Shown here: piece after piece, positions 18,415-26,940 of the stretch
How the letters are laid out: every line of letters begins with the position of its first letter
Numbering within the stretch: the first letter of the stretch is position 1
Source: Vibrio marinisediminis
GTDB lineage: Bacteria > Pseudomonadota > Gammaproteobacteria > Enterobacterales > Vibrionaceae
Direction of reading: 5' to 3'
DNA: 64,000 nt
Assembly (NCBI RefSeq): GCF_014050145.1
Contig: NZ_JACFYF010000002.1
Coordinates: forward strand, 186,001-250,000
Translations under genes and position numbers: made by a program
The notes under the pieces: generated by a model
The model's input: only the letters and a program-made list of their open reading frames with translations
Database searches by the model: none
Told to the model about the DNA's origin: nothing

Positions 18415-19119
18415 ATGAGCTGCAACATTTTATTAGTCGAAGATGACCACGCCATTGCCCAACTTACTAAGATGTATCTCGAAGCTGAAGGTTATCGAGT
18501 TTCTGCGATAGAAAGCGGGTTGAATGCCACCGAAGAAATAAGACGCAGTCAACCGGATTTGGTCATTTTAGATCTGATGCTGCCTGAAAAGTCTGGCGTT
18601 GATATATGCCGCGAAGTAAGAGAATTCTACCAAGGCATGATCATTATTTTGACAGCATCAGAAGATGAGATGAGTGAAGTATCATTACTAAAACTAGGTG
18701 CGGATGATTACATTACTAAACCAGTTCGTGGGCATATCCTAGTTGCTCGCATTGAAGCTTTAATGCGACGCTATCGTAGTCACATGCTTACACCAGAGCC
18801 GCGATCAATCAGCCAAGCTTACGGTATTGTTATAGACAATGAGAGTAATATCGCTCACTACCAACAGAGACCGATTGACATTACTCAGTCTGAGTTTGAA
18901 ATACTCCAAGTATTGATCGATCACTCCGGTACTGTGGTGTCCCGTGAGCATTGCTGCCAAGTGGCCCGTGGAATAGAGTACAACGCCAATGATCGTTCGA
19001 TCGATATGCGCATATCTAGCCTACGGAAAAAGTTGATTCTAGCCGACGTAAGTAGCGTTACGATTAAAACAGTAAGAAATAAAGGATACAAACTAGTAGG
19101 TCGTCAAAGTGAAAATTAA
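18415..19119 (+). CDS. OmpR/PhoB-family DNA-binding response regulator
   Basis: 234 residues. The receiver domain (1-120) has acidic residues at VEDD (9-11), the phospho-acceptor Asp53 in LVILDLMLP, Thr80 in IILTAS and Lys102 in DDYITKP. The C-terminal winged-helix domain (about 135-230) has DITQSEFEILQVLIDH, RSIDMRISSLRKKL and VRNKGYKLVG. It resembles RstA-like regulators but the signal and targets are unknown. The 3' end overlaps the kinase gene by 11 bases. It is divergent from the lipoprotein-prepilin operon and is the obvious candidate regulator of this cassette. Confidence 0.92.
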   Translation: MSCNILLVEDDHAIAQLTKMYLEAEGYRVSAIESGLNATEEIRRSQPDLVILDLMLPEKSGVDICREVREFYQGMIIILTASEDEMSEVSLLKLGADDYITKPVRGHILVARIEALMRRYRSHMLTPEPRSISQAYGIVIDNESNIAHYQQRPIDITQSEFEILQVLIDHSGTVVSREHCCQVARGIEYNANDRSIDMRISSLRKKLILADVSSVTIKTVRNKGYKLVGRQSEN

Positions 19120-20458
19120 ATCTAAGCCAAGGTCGATGTTCACGTGCCTCTTTCTAGAAAGCCTCTTAGGCATGATTATTACCTTCGTTGTTTTTATACA
19201 CTTAACTTCCGACTATGTTCGTGCGGGAGACAGAGAAACCTTTCTCGACACCGCAACGTTGCACTTGCAGCGCTACATCAATAGCCAACACGAGCTAGCT
19301 GGACTCTACCAGCAACTACAACACAAACGAGAATTAACCTTTTACGACTATAAACTTCACCTAATCAGCCAGCAGGAAGACATCGAGCAATTCTGTGCTG
19401 ATTGTGTACTGTTTACGCAGCATCAAGGGTTCGACCTATACATCAATGATTTGGATCTTTTAGCAACCGTCCTCCCCGTTCCCAACTCAACTCAACGACT
19501 GTTGTATATTGAAACAGAAGATCCGATCAGCGTTTCGACACCTTGGTATCAAGATAGAGACAACCACTTTTTTCTGATGCTCTTTATTACCATGAGTATA
19601 GCGCTGGCAGCTTTGCTATATTTTCCGATTCAACGCGTCAATCGAAGAATCAACAAGCTACTGTATGTTCAAGAGGCGTTTGGTCAAGGTGATCTTAAAG
19701 CTCGCGCAGATGCTTATCATATATCTCCAATTAAGGAGATTGCACAAAGCTTTAATGAGATGGCAGACGACATTGAAACTCGCGTTAAAGAATCGCAAAT
19801 ATTCTTACAAGCGATTCCACATGAAATCCGCACGCCACTGAGCCGAATACAAATGGCTAATGACTTGCTACGCAGTAATTATGTTGAGAACAGACCCGCA
19901 CTACACGACAGGATTGATGATTATATCGAAGATATCTCACTACTTACCTCAGACATCATTCAACTCTCTCGCCTAACCAATAAACGTTGTGCCAAAGACG
20001 CGCCTCTTTCCAACGACATTTCACTGCCTGATCTTTGCGCAAAAAGAATCGAAATGATAAATAGCAGTGCTAACATCAAGCTCAACATCGACACTGAGCT
20101 ATCTTCTTTACAACCGATCGGTGCGGACTGCTTTGCCAAGCTGATTCTGGATAATTTGATTAAAAACGCTATTGCCTATGGCAAAGGTGTCATTGAAGTA
20201 TCGTTAAACGAGTTTGAATGTTGCTGGACGATTGATGTTGAAGATAATGGTCATGGCATCCCAAACGATATGCGGGAAGAGATATTCATCGCCTTTTCAC
20301 GCCTAGACAAAAGCCGTAACGTCAACAGCGGAGGCTTCGGTTTAGGGCTAGCTATCGCCAACCAAGCTGCGAAAAACCTCGGCTGGCAACTATCGGTCTG
20401 CGATAGCCACTTAGGCGGAGCTCGATTTACTATCGTAATCCCTAAATTTTGTGATTGA
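19109..20458 (+). CDS. Sensor histidine kinase, partner of the adjacent response regulator
   Basis: 449 residues, GTG start at 19109 overlapping the regulator stop. Transmembrane helices are at about 13-33 and 153-172, enclosing a ~120-residue periplasmic sensor domain containing two Cys (FCADCVLF, about 96-99) that could form a disulfide or bind a metal. HAMP follows (about 172-225), then the phospho-acceptor His238 in AIPHEIRTPLSR, the N box (LDNLIKNAIAYGKG), G1 (DNGHGIP) and G2 (GGFGLGLAIA). The arrangement is RstB/EnvZ-like. The signal cannot be deduced; envelope or redox input is possible from the location and the Cys pair. Confidence 0.9.
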   Translation: MKIKSKPRSMFTCLFLESLLGMIITFVVFIHLTSDYVRAGDRETFLDTATLHLQRYINSQHELAGLYQQLQHKRELTFYDYKLHLISQQEDIEQFCADCVLFTQHQGFDLYINDLDLLATVLPVPNSTQRLLYIETEDPISVSTPWYQDRDNHFFLMLFITMSIALAALLYFPIQRVNRRINKLLYVQEAFGQGDLKARADAYHISPIKEIAQSFNEMADDIETRVKESQIFLQAIPHEIRTPLSRIQMANDLLRSNYVENRPALHDRIDDYIEDISLLTSDIIQLSRLTNKRCAKDAPLSNDISLPDLCAKRIEMINSSANIKLNIDTELSSLQPIGADCFAKLILDNLIKNAIAYGKGVIEVSLNEFECCWTIDVEDNGHGIPNDMREEIFIAFSRLDKSRNVNSGGFGLGLAIANQAAKNLGWQLSVCDSHLGGARFTIVIPKFCD

Positions 20459-20484
20459 AGATTGCAAAACTAGGATATCTTCGC

Positions 20485-20512
20485 AAAAAAAAGCCAGTCT
20501 TAACTGACTGGC
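20485..20512 (-). terminator. Rho-independent terminator of ndh
   Basis: GCCAGTC and GACTGGC flank a six-base loop; on the minus strand the stem is followed by a run of eight T, just past the ndh stop. It also separates the convergent histidine-kinase gene. Confidence 0.8.
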
Positions 20513-20550
20513 ATTCTTCGCTAAAGCGCTTTTGCTATTCACTACATCAA

Positions 20551-21840
20551 TTAATGCAGCTTTAAATTTGGTCGAAGTACGCGGTTGATGCGCCCCATCA
20601 ATACGATTAATGCGGTCTTAAATACGCCGTGTAACGCCATTTGGTGCATACGATAAAGCGAAATATACACCACACGAGCAATGCGACCTTCAATCATCAT
20701 TGAGCCTTTGGTCAAGTTACCCATTAGGCTACCAACCGTTGAGAAGCGGCTAAGTGATACGAGTGAGCCTTTATCTTGGTAGACATACGGCTTCAACTCA
20801 CGGCTAGACAGCATAGCAACGATGTTACCAAATGCACGGCTTGCCATTTGATGTGCAGCCTGCGCTCGTGGCGGTACAAATGAGCCATCCGCTTGAGTGC
20901 ATTGCGCCAAATCACCAATAACAAAAATGTTATCATCACGTGTAGTTTGCAGCGTATCTTTGACCACTAGCTGGTTAATGCGGTTACTTTCTAAACCACC
21001 AATTTCTTTCATAAAATCAGGTGCTTTAATACCTGCAGCCCAAACCATGATCTGCGCTGGGATCTTCTCACCATCTTTCGTAGTAAGCCCATCTTTGTCA
21101 GCCTGAGTAACCATAGTAGCGGTACGCACATTCACACCTAACTTGGTTAACTCTTGGTGTGCTGCGCTTGAGATGCGCGGTGGTAGCGCAGGAAGAATAC
21201 GCTCACCTGCTTCAACTAGGTTTACATTCAATTTGCTTGAATCAAGGTCACCAAAACCATACGTACGCAGTTCTTTAATCGCATTATGCAACTCTGCAGA
21301 AAGCTCTACCCCCGTCGCACCAGCACCAACAATTGCGATATCAACCGTACCGTTACCGTTTTTCGCATGCAGTTTTAAGAACTGGTTGTTCATATTGGTA
21401 CGGAAGCGGTGCGCTTGCTCAGGGCTGTCGAGGAAAATACAGTTCTCACGCACACCTGGAGTATTAAAATCATTAGACGTAGAACCAATCGCCAGCACGA
21501 GAACATCATACTCTAGCTCACGGCTAGGCATCAGCAACTCACCTTGTTCATCTTTGAGTTCAGCCAAAGAGATCACTTTGCGTTCGCGATCAATATTTTC
21601 CAAACTGCCTAATTGGAAATCAAAATGATGGTTTTTGGCATGAGCGCGATAGCTTAACGCATCCACCCCTTCATCCAATGAACCTGTCGCCACTTCATGC
21701 AGCAATGGTTTCCACAAGTGGCTCGCTTTACGGTCAACTAAGGTTACCGTCGCACGACCTTTTCGACCAAGTGTACGACCTAGTTTTGTTGCAAGTTCTA
21801 GGCCGCCTGCGCCGCCACCTACTACGATAATTCGAGTCAA
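20551..21840 (-). CDS. ndh: NADH dehydrogenase (type II NADH:quinone oxidoreductase)
   Basis: 429 residues, the expected length. Ndh oxidises NADH and reduces ubiquinone at the inner membrane without pumping protons. FAD-binding [18 protein letters not shown] is at the N-terminus, the NADH-binding [17 protein letters not shown] at about 167-183, and FVIGDLAQC for FAD at about 305. Amphipathic C-terminal helices anchor it to the membrane. The start appears to be TTG at 21840, with AGAGGA upstream; no better in-frame ATG exists nearby. It has its own promoter, an FNR-type palindrome and a structured leader. Confidence 0.95.
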   Translation of the reverse strand: MTRIIVVGGGAGGLELATKLGRTLGRKGRATVTLVDRKASHLWKPLLHEVATGSLDEGVDALSYRAHAKNHHFDFQLGSLENIDRERKVISLAELKDEQGELLMPSRELEYDVLVLAIGSTSNDFNTPGVRENCIFLDSPEQAHRFRTNMNNQFLKLHAKNGNGTVDIAIVGAGATGVELSAELHNAIKELRTYGFGDLDSSKLNVNLVEAGERILPALPPRISSAAHQELTKLGVNVRTATMVTQADKDGLTTKDGEKIPAQIMVWAAGIKAPDFMKEIGGLESNRINQLVVKDTLQTTRDDNIFVIGDLAQCTQADGSFVPPRAQAAHQMASRAFGNIVAMLSSRELKPYVYQDKGSLVSLSRFSTVGSLMGNLTKGSMMIEGRIARVVYISLYRMHQMALHGVFKTALIVLMGRINRVLRPNLKLH

Positions 21841-21879
21841 AGCAACTATCCTCTAAAAATAAAAAACAAAGATATTGGT

Positions 21880-22017
21880 TTAGCTCGCTCTGCGAACTAA
21901 TGAATTTTTTGGCGTCGCAATCTTGTTGCGATAGAGGCACTCTCAGTAAAACACGTGGTTGGATAAAATTCGCTCTAGGCGAATTACGTTGGAAGACTAG
22001 AAATACATGTTCCAACG
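21880..22017. repeat. Four consecutive inverted repeats in the ndh leader
   Basis: Within 138 bases lie four stems: 21880-21900 (TTAGCTCGC / GCGAACTAA, one mismatch), 21915-21931 (TCGCAA / TTGCGA), 21967-21985 (AATTCGC / GCGAATT) and 21987-22017 (CGTTGGAA / TTCCAACG). All lie between the predicted ndh transcription start and the ndh start codon, so the ndh mRNA would carry a hairpin-rich leader of about 240 nt. I do not recognise a known riboswitch or small RNA here. Confidence 0.55.
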
Positions 22018-22056
22018 CAAGGTTTGGGCAAGTTTCTTACTCGCTCTCAACTTTTT

Positions 22057-22070
22057 TTGATATTAATCAA
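22057..22070. promoter_or_regulatory. Perfect FNR-type palindrome upstream of ndh
   Basis: TTGATATTAATCAA matches the FNR consensus TTGAT-N4-ATCAA at all ten defined positions. Its centre lies about 18-19 bases downstream of the predicted ndh transcription start, a repressing position. In E. coli FNR represses ndh under anaerobiosis, so the same control is expected here. Confidence 0.75.
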
Positions 22071-22088
22071 ATAAATTTTACAGAACTC

Positions 22089-22116
22089 ATTATATAGAGC
22101 AAAAGTCGCTACGCAA
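22089..22116 (-). promoter_or_regulatory. Predicted sigma-70 promoter of ndh
   Basis: On the minus strand TTGCGT (22111-22116) is followed after 16 bases by a perfect TATAAT (22089-22094), placing the transcription start near 22082 and giving a leader of about 240 nt. Confidence 0.55.
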
Positions 22117-22211
22117 CAAAAGAATGAAAGAAATTCATTAGAATATGTATGGCTTTATGGCATTACCCACTCACCGGTCAATTTCCACACAGTAAAGCCC
22201 ATGATGACGAC

Positions 22212-22240
22212 AAAAAAAACGGCACCCTAAAGGTACCGTT
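22212..22240 (-). terminator. Rho-independent terminator of ycfP
   Basis: AACGGCACC and GGTACCGTT pair (one wobble) around a five-base loop; on the minus strand the stem runs into a T tract, 26 bases past the ycfP stop. Confidence 0.8.
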
Positions 22241-22265
22241 CTCTATGATTCTTAGACAGACTGAT

Positions 22266-22808
22266 TTAGCTTGCCTCTTTAAACGCTTTCATCGTTTGTA
22301 AGTGCTGAGATATTTTTTTGAATTTGTGTTGTTCGACTTCATCCCACACAATATCGTAGTACGTATCGAGTTCTTGAGCGGTTTGCTGATTGTCGTGAAT
22401 CTCATCTTCTTTAGATAAAATCACTAAACAACGACGGCTGTTTTTAGTGCGAAACTCTTCAACACATTTCGTCGCAATATCTTCATATTCTTCAGGACGA
22501 TCGATCCGCCCTTGCATATTTCGCTCTGGATGTAGATTTGGATTAAACATAACCTGTTTAATACCACATAAAAAACCAATGCGTTCTGACCAATACCCAC
22601 CAAGACCAACACCGCATATAATCGGCTCTTTATCGTCCGACTGCTCGATCACTTTGTGAACTTCTTTCAGCAAATGCTGCATGTCATGTTTTGGATGTAA
22701 TGTGCTGTAGTTGATGAAACGAACATCGTCATCAATAAACTGAAGTTGAAGTACCTTCTCGTGATTGCCTGGGCTGGTGCTATCAAATCCATGTAAGTAG
22801 ATAATCAT
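22266..22808 (-). CDS. ycfP: YcfP family esterase-like protein (UPF0227)
   Basis: 180 residues, standard for YcfP. The N-terminus [19 protein letters not shown] and [17 protein letters not shown] resemble an alpha/beta-hydrolase oxyanion-hole segment and nucleophile elbow, with Gly-x-Gly-Leu-Gly-Gly replacing the usual GxSxG, so catalytic activity is uncertain. The gene neighbours ndh, as in E. coli. Function is not established. It is followed by its own terminator. Confidence 0.9.
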   Translation of the reverse strand: MIIYLHGFDSTSPGNHEKVLQLQFIDDDVRFINYSTLHPKHDMQHLLKEVHKVIEQSDDKEPIICGVGLGGYWSERIGFLCGIKQVMFNPNLHPERNMQGRIDRPEEYEDIATKCVEEFRTKNSRRCLVILSKEDEIHDNQQTAQELDTYYDIVWDEVEQHKFKKISQHLQTMKAFKEAS

Positions 22809-22960
22809 ATTTAATCCCCGATTGAACTGCAGGCTCGTTGTTAATACTAGTTCGGATTGACTTACTAAATTGCAACAAGCTGAATTTAATCTAACATGAA
22901 AACTAGGGTTTTAAAGGGCTATAGGAAACATTCTCACCAGCTTTCAGCAAAACAGTGATC

Positions 22961-23815
22961 TCACGTGCAAAACTGTTGTTTCAAATGCTCAGCTTGTTGG
23001 ATGTAGGTGTCATCTCCCCATAGCTGATAAGCCAACAAATACCAAAGCATCGCCATCATGTTAGCTCTAGGACGCCAAGCTCGGATGCCTTCAAACCAAT
23101 CATCAATTCCTTCAATATTTCGCAATTGACAATATCGTTGTATGGCTTCCATCTCATTGATTCCCGCGACATCGATGCTTAACGTTAAGTCCAAACGCGG
23201 ATCACCTATGGTTGCATACTCCCAATCAATCACTTTCACGCCCTGCTGCCCATCAACCATGTTATATCCCGCAAGGTCAAAGTGACATAAGGTGGACCCA
23301 ACATCAGCCAAACTCGGTGCGTTTCGCCAATCACGATAGATCGCTTGATACTGCTCCGTTTTCAATTCTGGCTTTAATTGCATCCAATAATGGTCAACTC
23401 GAGCAGTGAAACCAAAAGGAGCAACCGGTAGTCTCGTGGTTGGTAGGTTATGTACTTCAACGAGAGCCTCAATCAACTGCTCAAATGTCAGTGTCTCACT
23501 CAGTGAGTGACCGTCAAGCCATTCGACCAACAGCCCTTTTTCATTGATAAAAATAGGCTTAGGGCTAAGCCCTGAGTGCTGGATAGTTGAGAGGATTTGG
23601 TATTCTTGAAAACGGGAGATGGAGAATGCTTGGGTAATGGCGGTGGTCGGTCGCCAGACAAATGCATCTCCATTCGATAGGACTATTTTCCAACAACGGT
23701 TGGTTAAGCCCCCAGTCAAGGTTTTGGCATAATCAGGGGGCACAGTAAAGAAACGTTCTAGCGACACCAATGAACTGTCTAACTGACAAGCTTCACGCCA
23801 TGACATTCGAGCCAT
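22961..23815 (-). CDS. thiK: Phosphotransferase, probable thiamine kinase
   Basis: 284 residues of the APH/choline-kinase fold. It shows GGLTNRCWKIVLSNG near the N-terminus (nucleotide loop), LCHFDLAGYNMV as the catalytic Brenner-type HxDxxxxN motif (about 186-197) and VIDWEYATIGDPRLDL for metal binding (about 206-221). The location between ycfP and lpoB matches E. coli thiK, except that nagZ, present between them in E. coli, is absent. Thiamine specificity is inferred from position, not residues; it could be another small-molecule kinase. It lies 24 bases after lpoB and is probably cotranscribed. Confidence 0.75.
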   Translation of the reverse strand: MARMSWREACQLDSSLVSLERFFTVPPDYAKTLTGGLTNRCWKIVLSNGDAFVWRPTTAITQAFSISRFQEYQILSTIQHSGLSPKPIFINEKGLLVEWLDGHSLSETLTFEQLIEALVEVHNLPTTRLPVAPFGFTARVDHYWMQLKPELKTEQYQAIYRDWRNAPSLADVGSTLCHFDLAGYNMVDGQQGVKVIDWEYATIGDPRLDLTLSIDVAGINEMEAIQRYCQLRNIEGIDDWFEGIRAWRPRANMMAMLWYLLAYQLWGDDTYIQQAEHLKQQFCT

Positions 23816-23839
23816 ACAACGTTCCTTCTACTGTTATTT

Positions 23840-24430
23840 TTACAAACCTAAAAAGCTCTTTGATTGTTGTTTGCGAATCTCAGTTTCATCTGCCCATTCA
23901 ATCAAGCCAGACTCTAGATCCATCAAACGCATCGTCATTTTATAGTAAACGTCTTTGTCGCTACCGGCATTCTTCGCAATGCTTGATAGGTTACCGTACA
24001 ACATGTACTGCGCGCCGACCATCTTACCAAATTGGATGGCGTTGCTTTGATTAACAAGCTCATCGTTATTTTGGAAGTTAAGTTGGTCGCGAACCGCTTC
24101 TACGCGTCCCATATCAACAAATCGGAATTTACCTGAGTTCAGCATTTTAGTACTGATGGTATCGGTGATTGATTCCGTATCAATATGTTCGCTGGTTTTG
24201 TTCTTCACTCGCTCAACAAATACAATTGGACGAGAGTCGCGAGTAATTGCGGCTACTGAGCCTGATTGCAACATGCTATCAACCATTTCACCGGCGATAG
24301 TTTGTAAATCCGTTGAACCAAAATCGATCGTGGTGGTTTCAACAGCTTGTGCGTCCCCGTAGCTCACTTGATTTGAACAGCCACCTAAAACAACAGCAAG
24401 ACCGAGAAGTGCAATAACACCTTTATTCAT
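23840..24430 (-). CDS. lpoB: Penicillin-binding protein activator LpoB
   Basis: 196 residues. Lipoprotein signal MNKGVIALLGLAVVLGGC (lipobox LGGC, +2 Ser, so outer-membrane sorting expected). The remainder (FGSTDLQTIAGEMVDSMLQS, RFVDMGRVEAVRDQLNFQ and GAQYMLYGNLSSIAKNAG) matches the LpoB C-terminal domain that reaches through peptidoglycan to PBP1B. The proline-rich linker typical of enteric LpoB is very short here, consistent with vibrio forms. It is flanked by ycfL and thiK as in E. coli. AAGGAAT lies five bases upstream of the ATG. Confidence 0.9.
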   Translation of the reverse strand: MNKGVIALLGLAVVLGGCSNQVSYGDAQAVETTTIDFGSTDLQTIAGEMVDSMLQSGSVAAITRDSRPIVFVERVKNKTSEHIDTESITDTISTKMLNSGKFRFVDMGRVEAVRDQLNFQNNDELVNQSNAIQFGKMVGAQYMLYGNLSSIAKNAGSDKDVYYKMTMRLMDLESGLIEWADETEIRKQQSKSFLGL

Positions 24431-24493
24431 TCTGTATTCCTTAATATTTAATCGGTTTGACCAAAGCTAACAGGCATTGGTTCCCAAATTTTA

Positions 24494-24880
24494 TTAATCG
24501 TTATTATTTCTTATCTGTACACGAAACTGAGTTGCACTCGGGTTGACTGAGATTTCAGAAATCGACACGGTTTCTTCACCACGAATAATCAGTCGACGCC
24601 AGTTTCCGAGCTTACTCACTTCTAATCCTCTATCGTCATACCAATAAAATCGGTACAGCAAGTCATGATCAGAGCTAATATTGCTCGATAAACTGACAAT
24701 ACCTTGAGTGTGCCCATCAACCACTGTTGTGGTGATATCATTCACCGCAAGGCTTCGAGACATCGAATCATTAGCAAAGAGTACTTTTTGCTCGTTACCA
24801 TCAATTCGCAACCCAGAGGTGTTAGTAGTACACCCCGCAACCGCAAACATTGATAAGATCACTAAAACGAATTTCTTCAT
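24494..24880 (-). CDS. ycfL: YcfL family lipoprotein
   Basis: 128 residues with lipoprotein signal MKKFVLVILSMFAVAGC followed by TTNTSG. The mature domain (DDRGLEVSKLGNWRRLIIRGEETVSISEISV) fits the DUF1425/YcfL family, a beta-sandwich. Function is not established but the gene is conserved next to lpoB, hinting at peptidoglycan synthase control. The ATG overlaps the stop of the upstream gene (TAATG). Confidence 0.88.
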   Translation of the reverse strand: MKKFVLVILSMFAVAGCTTNTSGLRIDGNEQKVLFANDSMSRSLAVNDITTTVVDGHTQGIVSLSSNISSDHDLLYRFYWYDDRGLEVSKLGNWRRLIIRGEETVSISEISVNPSATQFRVQIRNNND

Positions 24881-26283
24881 TACAATCTTCCTAGTTGCTT
24901 ATGCCACACAGTGGCACTGTTTCCTTGACGAGAAAGCCAAACCAATACTGTGTTCCCTTCGGTAACATTGAATTGATACGTCTCTCCCCCGATATCCAAA
25001 CGTTGCTTACCCGCATCGACCATCAGCGTACTGCTATAAATCTTAGCAGGTAGCGTTTGCCAGCTTCGTGTATCTGCTTGCTCTGTCAGTGTATTCCACA
25101 CATTAAACAGTAAATTACCTACATCATCTTTGCCCGCAGCTTCTCGACGCAATTGATCTTTAGCGACCACTCGTAGAGCTTGTCGAATGACGATACTTGG
25201 CATTCGCTCTGTTAAATCTTGTTGTGCCATCAGGTTAACATCGGCAAGTAACGCTTTAGACACTATTTGCTGGTTAATACGCAATGGCGAAAACTGCACT
25301 GAGCTTGGTGATGGATAATAAGGTAATGCTAAAGAATACAACGCTCCATTACCTCTACTGTCATAAAGCGGTAAAGATAATTTCCAGTCTTGCATTGCCT
25401 CTACAGTATCTTGCTCTTGCAACACAATCACACGACCCTTGCCGGGCATGTTTGTCTTCGCTTTACCATAACGCTTTTCAAGCAGACGCAAGTCTTCACT
25501 CATTCCTAAGCGTCGTGCAGTTCGCATGGTGCTATCAAAAACAGTTTGATTGTCTGGCATAACCGCCAATGCGCGGCGGTAATCTACGTATGCACTATTT
25601 AAGTCATTATCGGCTTCATACAATAGTGCAGATAAATACATCAGATAGGCGTTTTGAACGGCTTGAAGTTTTTTACCCGCATCTGGGTATCTTGATAGCA
25701 CACTACCAAGGTTAGGAGTCAAACCTTTCGATTCCATCTCTGCTTGAGCCGCCTCAAGTTGACGCTCTCGCTCCGCTTTTGCCCGTTCTTGCACCTGATT
25801 AGCACGGCGCATTTCCACTAACGCGTCATCTAACTTGTTTTCTTTTATGTAATTTAAACCTAAGTATAGATGGAGAAAACCAAGCTCATAATCGGCAGGT
25901 TGGTAGAGTTTGAGATTATCATTGACTGCGAGGGAACCAATACTGGTCGCAGTATCTGAGATAGAAACGGTGGCTTTATCTTGCTCTTTACGAATCGCTT
26001 GGTCACTGAGTTCAAATGCCGATAAGCTCAGTTTGTCATTGTTATTGAGAAGATAAACCCGCCCTTTTTCGAAATTGTCGAGAATCTCTCCAGCAATGTC
26101 ATCGGGCAGTGCTTGTTCCGCTGCCGCGTAATCGCCTTGTTTTACAGCCCGATACACTTCTTGATTTTGAGCGCTATAGTGACTAAATAGATTGCCCGCA
26201 GAAAAATTGGCGCATGCTGTAAGAAGTAAAGTGCTAAAACTTAGCAATATGAGTCGAATAGTTATCTGCAATCCGTACTCCAT
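24880..26283 (-). CDS. COG3014-type lipoprotein with TPR-like repeats
   Basis: 467 residues. An N-terminal hydrophobic stretch ends in LLTAC (lipobox, Cys about 24). The region to residue ~260 is helical with TPR-like spacing (ADYELGFLHLYLGLNYIKENKLDDALVEMRRANQVQ), followed by a C-terminal beta-rich domain. The family is known only as a conserved protein next to lpoB in vibrios and relatives; role unknown, perhaps in lipoprotein or PBP-activator assembly. The start is uncertain: ATG 26283 has no clear ribosome site, whereas GGAG lies six bases before an in-frame TTG at 26271. It overlaps ycfL, so a COG3014-ycfL-lpoB-thiK operon is likely. Confidence 0.75.
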   Translation of the reverse strand: MEYGLQITIRLILLSFSTLLLTACANFSAGNLFSHYSAQNQEVYRAVKQGDYAAAEQALPDDIAGEILDNFEKGRVYLLNNNDKLSLSAFELSDQAIRKEQDKATVSISDTATSIGSLAVNDNLKLYQPADYELGFLHLYLGLNYIKENKLDDALVEMRRANQVQERAKAERERQLEAAQAEMESKGLTPNLGSVLSRYPDAGKKLQAVQNAYLMYLSALLYEADNDLNSAYVDYRRALAVMPDNQTVFDSTMRTARRLGMSEDLRLLEKRYGKAKTNMPGKGRVIVLQEQDTVEAMQDWKLSLPLYDSRGNGALYSLALPYYPSPSSVQFSPLRINQQIVSKALLADVNLMAQQDLTERMPSIVIRQALRVVAKDQLRREAAGKDDVGNLLFNVWNTLTEQADTRSWQTLPAKIYSSTLMVDAGKQRLDIGGETYQFNVTEGNTVLVWLSRQGNSATVWHKQLGRL

Positions 26284-26300
26284 CTATATGTGTGTTGAAT

Positions 26301-26331
26301 AAAAAGCACAACCCAATTGATTGTGCTTTTT
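26301..26331 (-). terminator. Rho-independent terminator of hinT
   Basis: AAAAAGCACAA and TTGTGCTTTTT form a perfect stem around a nine-base loop, directly after the hinT stop, separating hinT from the downstream lipoprotein operon. Confidence 0.85.
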
Positions 26332-26365
26332 ATAGCAATAAGGTGTAAACACAATAAAGCTTAGT

Positions 26366-26716
26366 TTAGTTTATCAGCATTGGACCTAACGGACGACCGC
26401 CCACCAAATGCATATGAACGTGATAAACCTCTTGACCGCCATGAGCATTACAGTTGACCAATAAACGATATCCGTCTTGATCTATCCCTTCTTCTTTGGC
26501 TAATTTTTTTGCCACGGTGAACATACGTCCCATGGTTAGTTCATCATCAGCTTCCATGTCATTTACGGTAGCGATTAGCTTGTTCGGGATGATTAAAATA
26601 TGGCTTGGTGCTCGCGGGTTGATGTCACGAAACGCCGTTACAAGATCATCTTGATAAACAACATCTGCCGGAATTTCTTTGCGAATAATCTTACTAAATA
26701 TGGTCTCTTCAGCCAT
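26366..26716 (-). CDS. hinT: HIT-family purine nucleoside phosphoramidase HinT
   Basis: 116 residues. HinT hydrolyses AMP-N-linked phosphoramidates and lysyl-AMP. The active-site histidine triad HVHMHLVGG is near the C-terminus, with the N-terminal [13 protein letters not shown] and a dimer core typical of bacterial HinT. The start is ATG 26716, with GGAG six bases upstream; earlier in-frame ATGs lack this. Its position beside ycfL/lpoB matches E. coli. Confidence 0.95.
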   Translation of the reverse strand: MAEETIFSKIIRKEIPADVVYQDDLVTAFRDINPRAPSHILIIPNKLIATVNDMEADDELTMGRMFTVAKKLAKEEGIDQDGYRLLVNCNAHGGQEVYHVHMHLVGGRPLGPMLIN

Positions 26717-26940
26717 GCTGGACTCCATCATTTTTAACTAACTGAATGATATGACGAGTATGCGTCATGCATCACTAAATCACAATTAAAAACAATGTTC
26801 GGTAAGATTGACGAATCCGAAAACTTTAACCCATACCGTTATTTTTGTCTTATGCGTCCTAAAACGGGCGTCTCACTATCAAAACAATCGTCCAAGATCT
26901 GATAATTTTCATTACGAATTATTTTAATGAGGAGAGATCT

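Noticed and set aside
26732-26940. Sigma-28 flagellar promoter for the chemoreceptor
   Set aside because: I could not find a TAAA-N15-GCCGATAA-like sequence in the upstream region.
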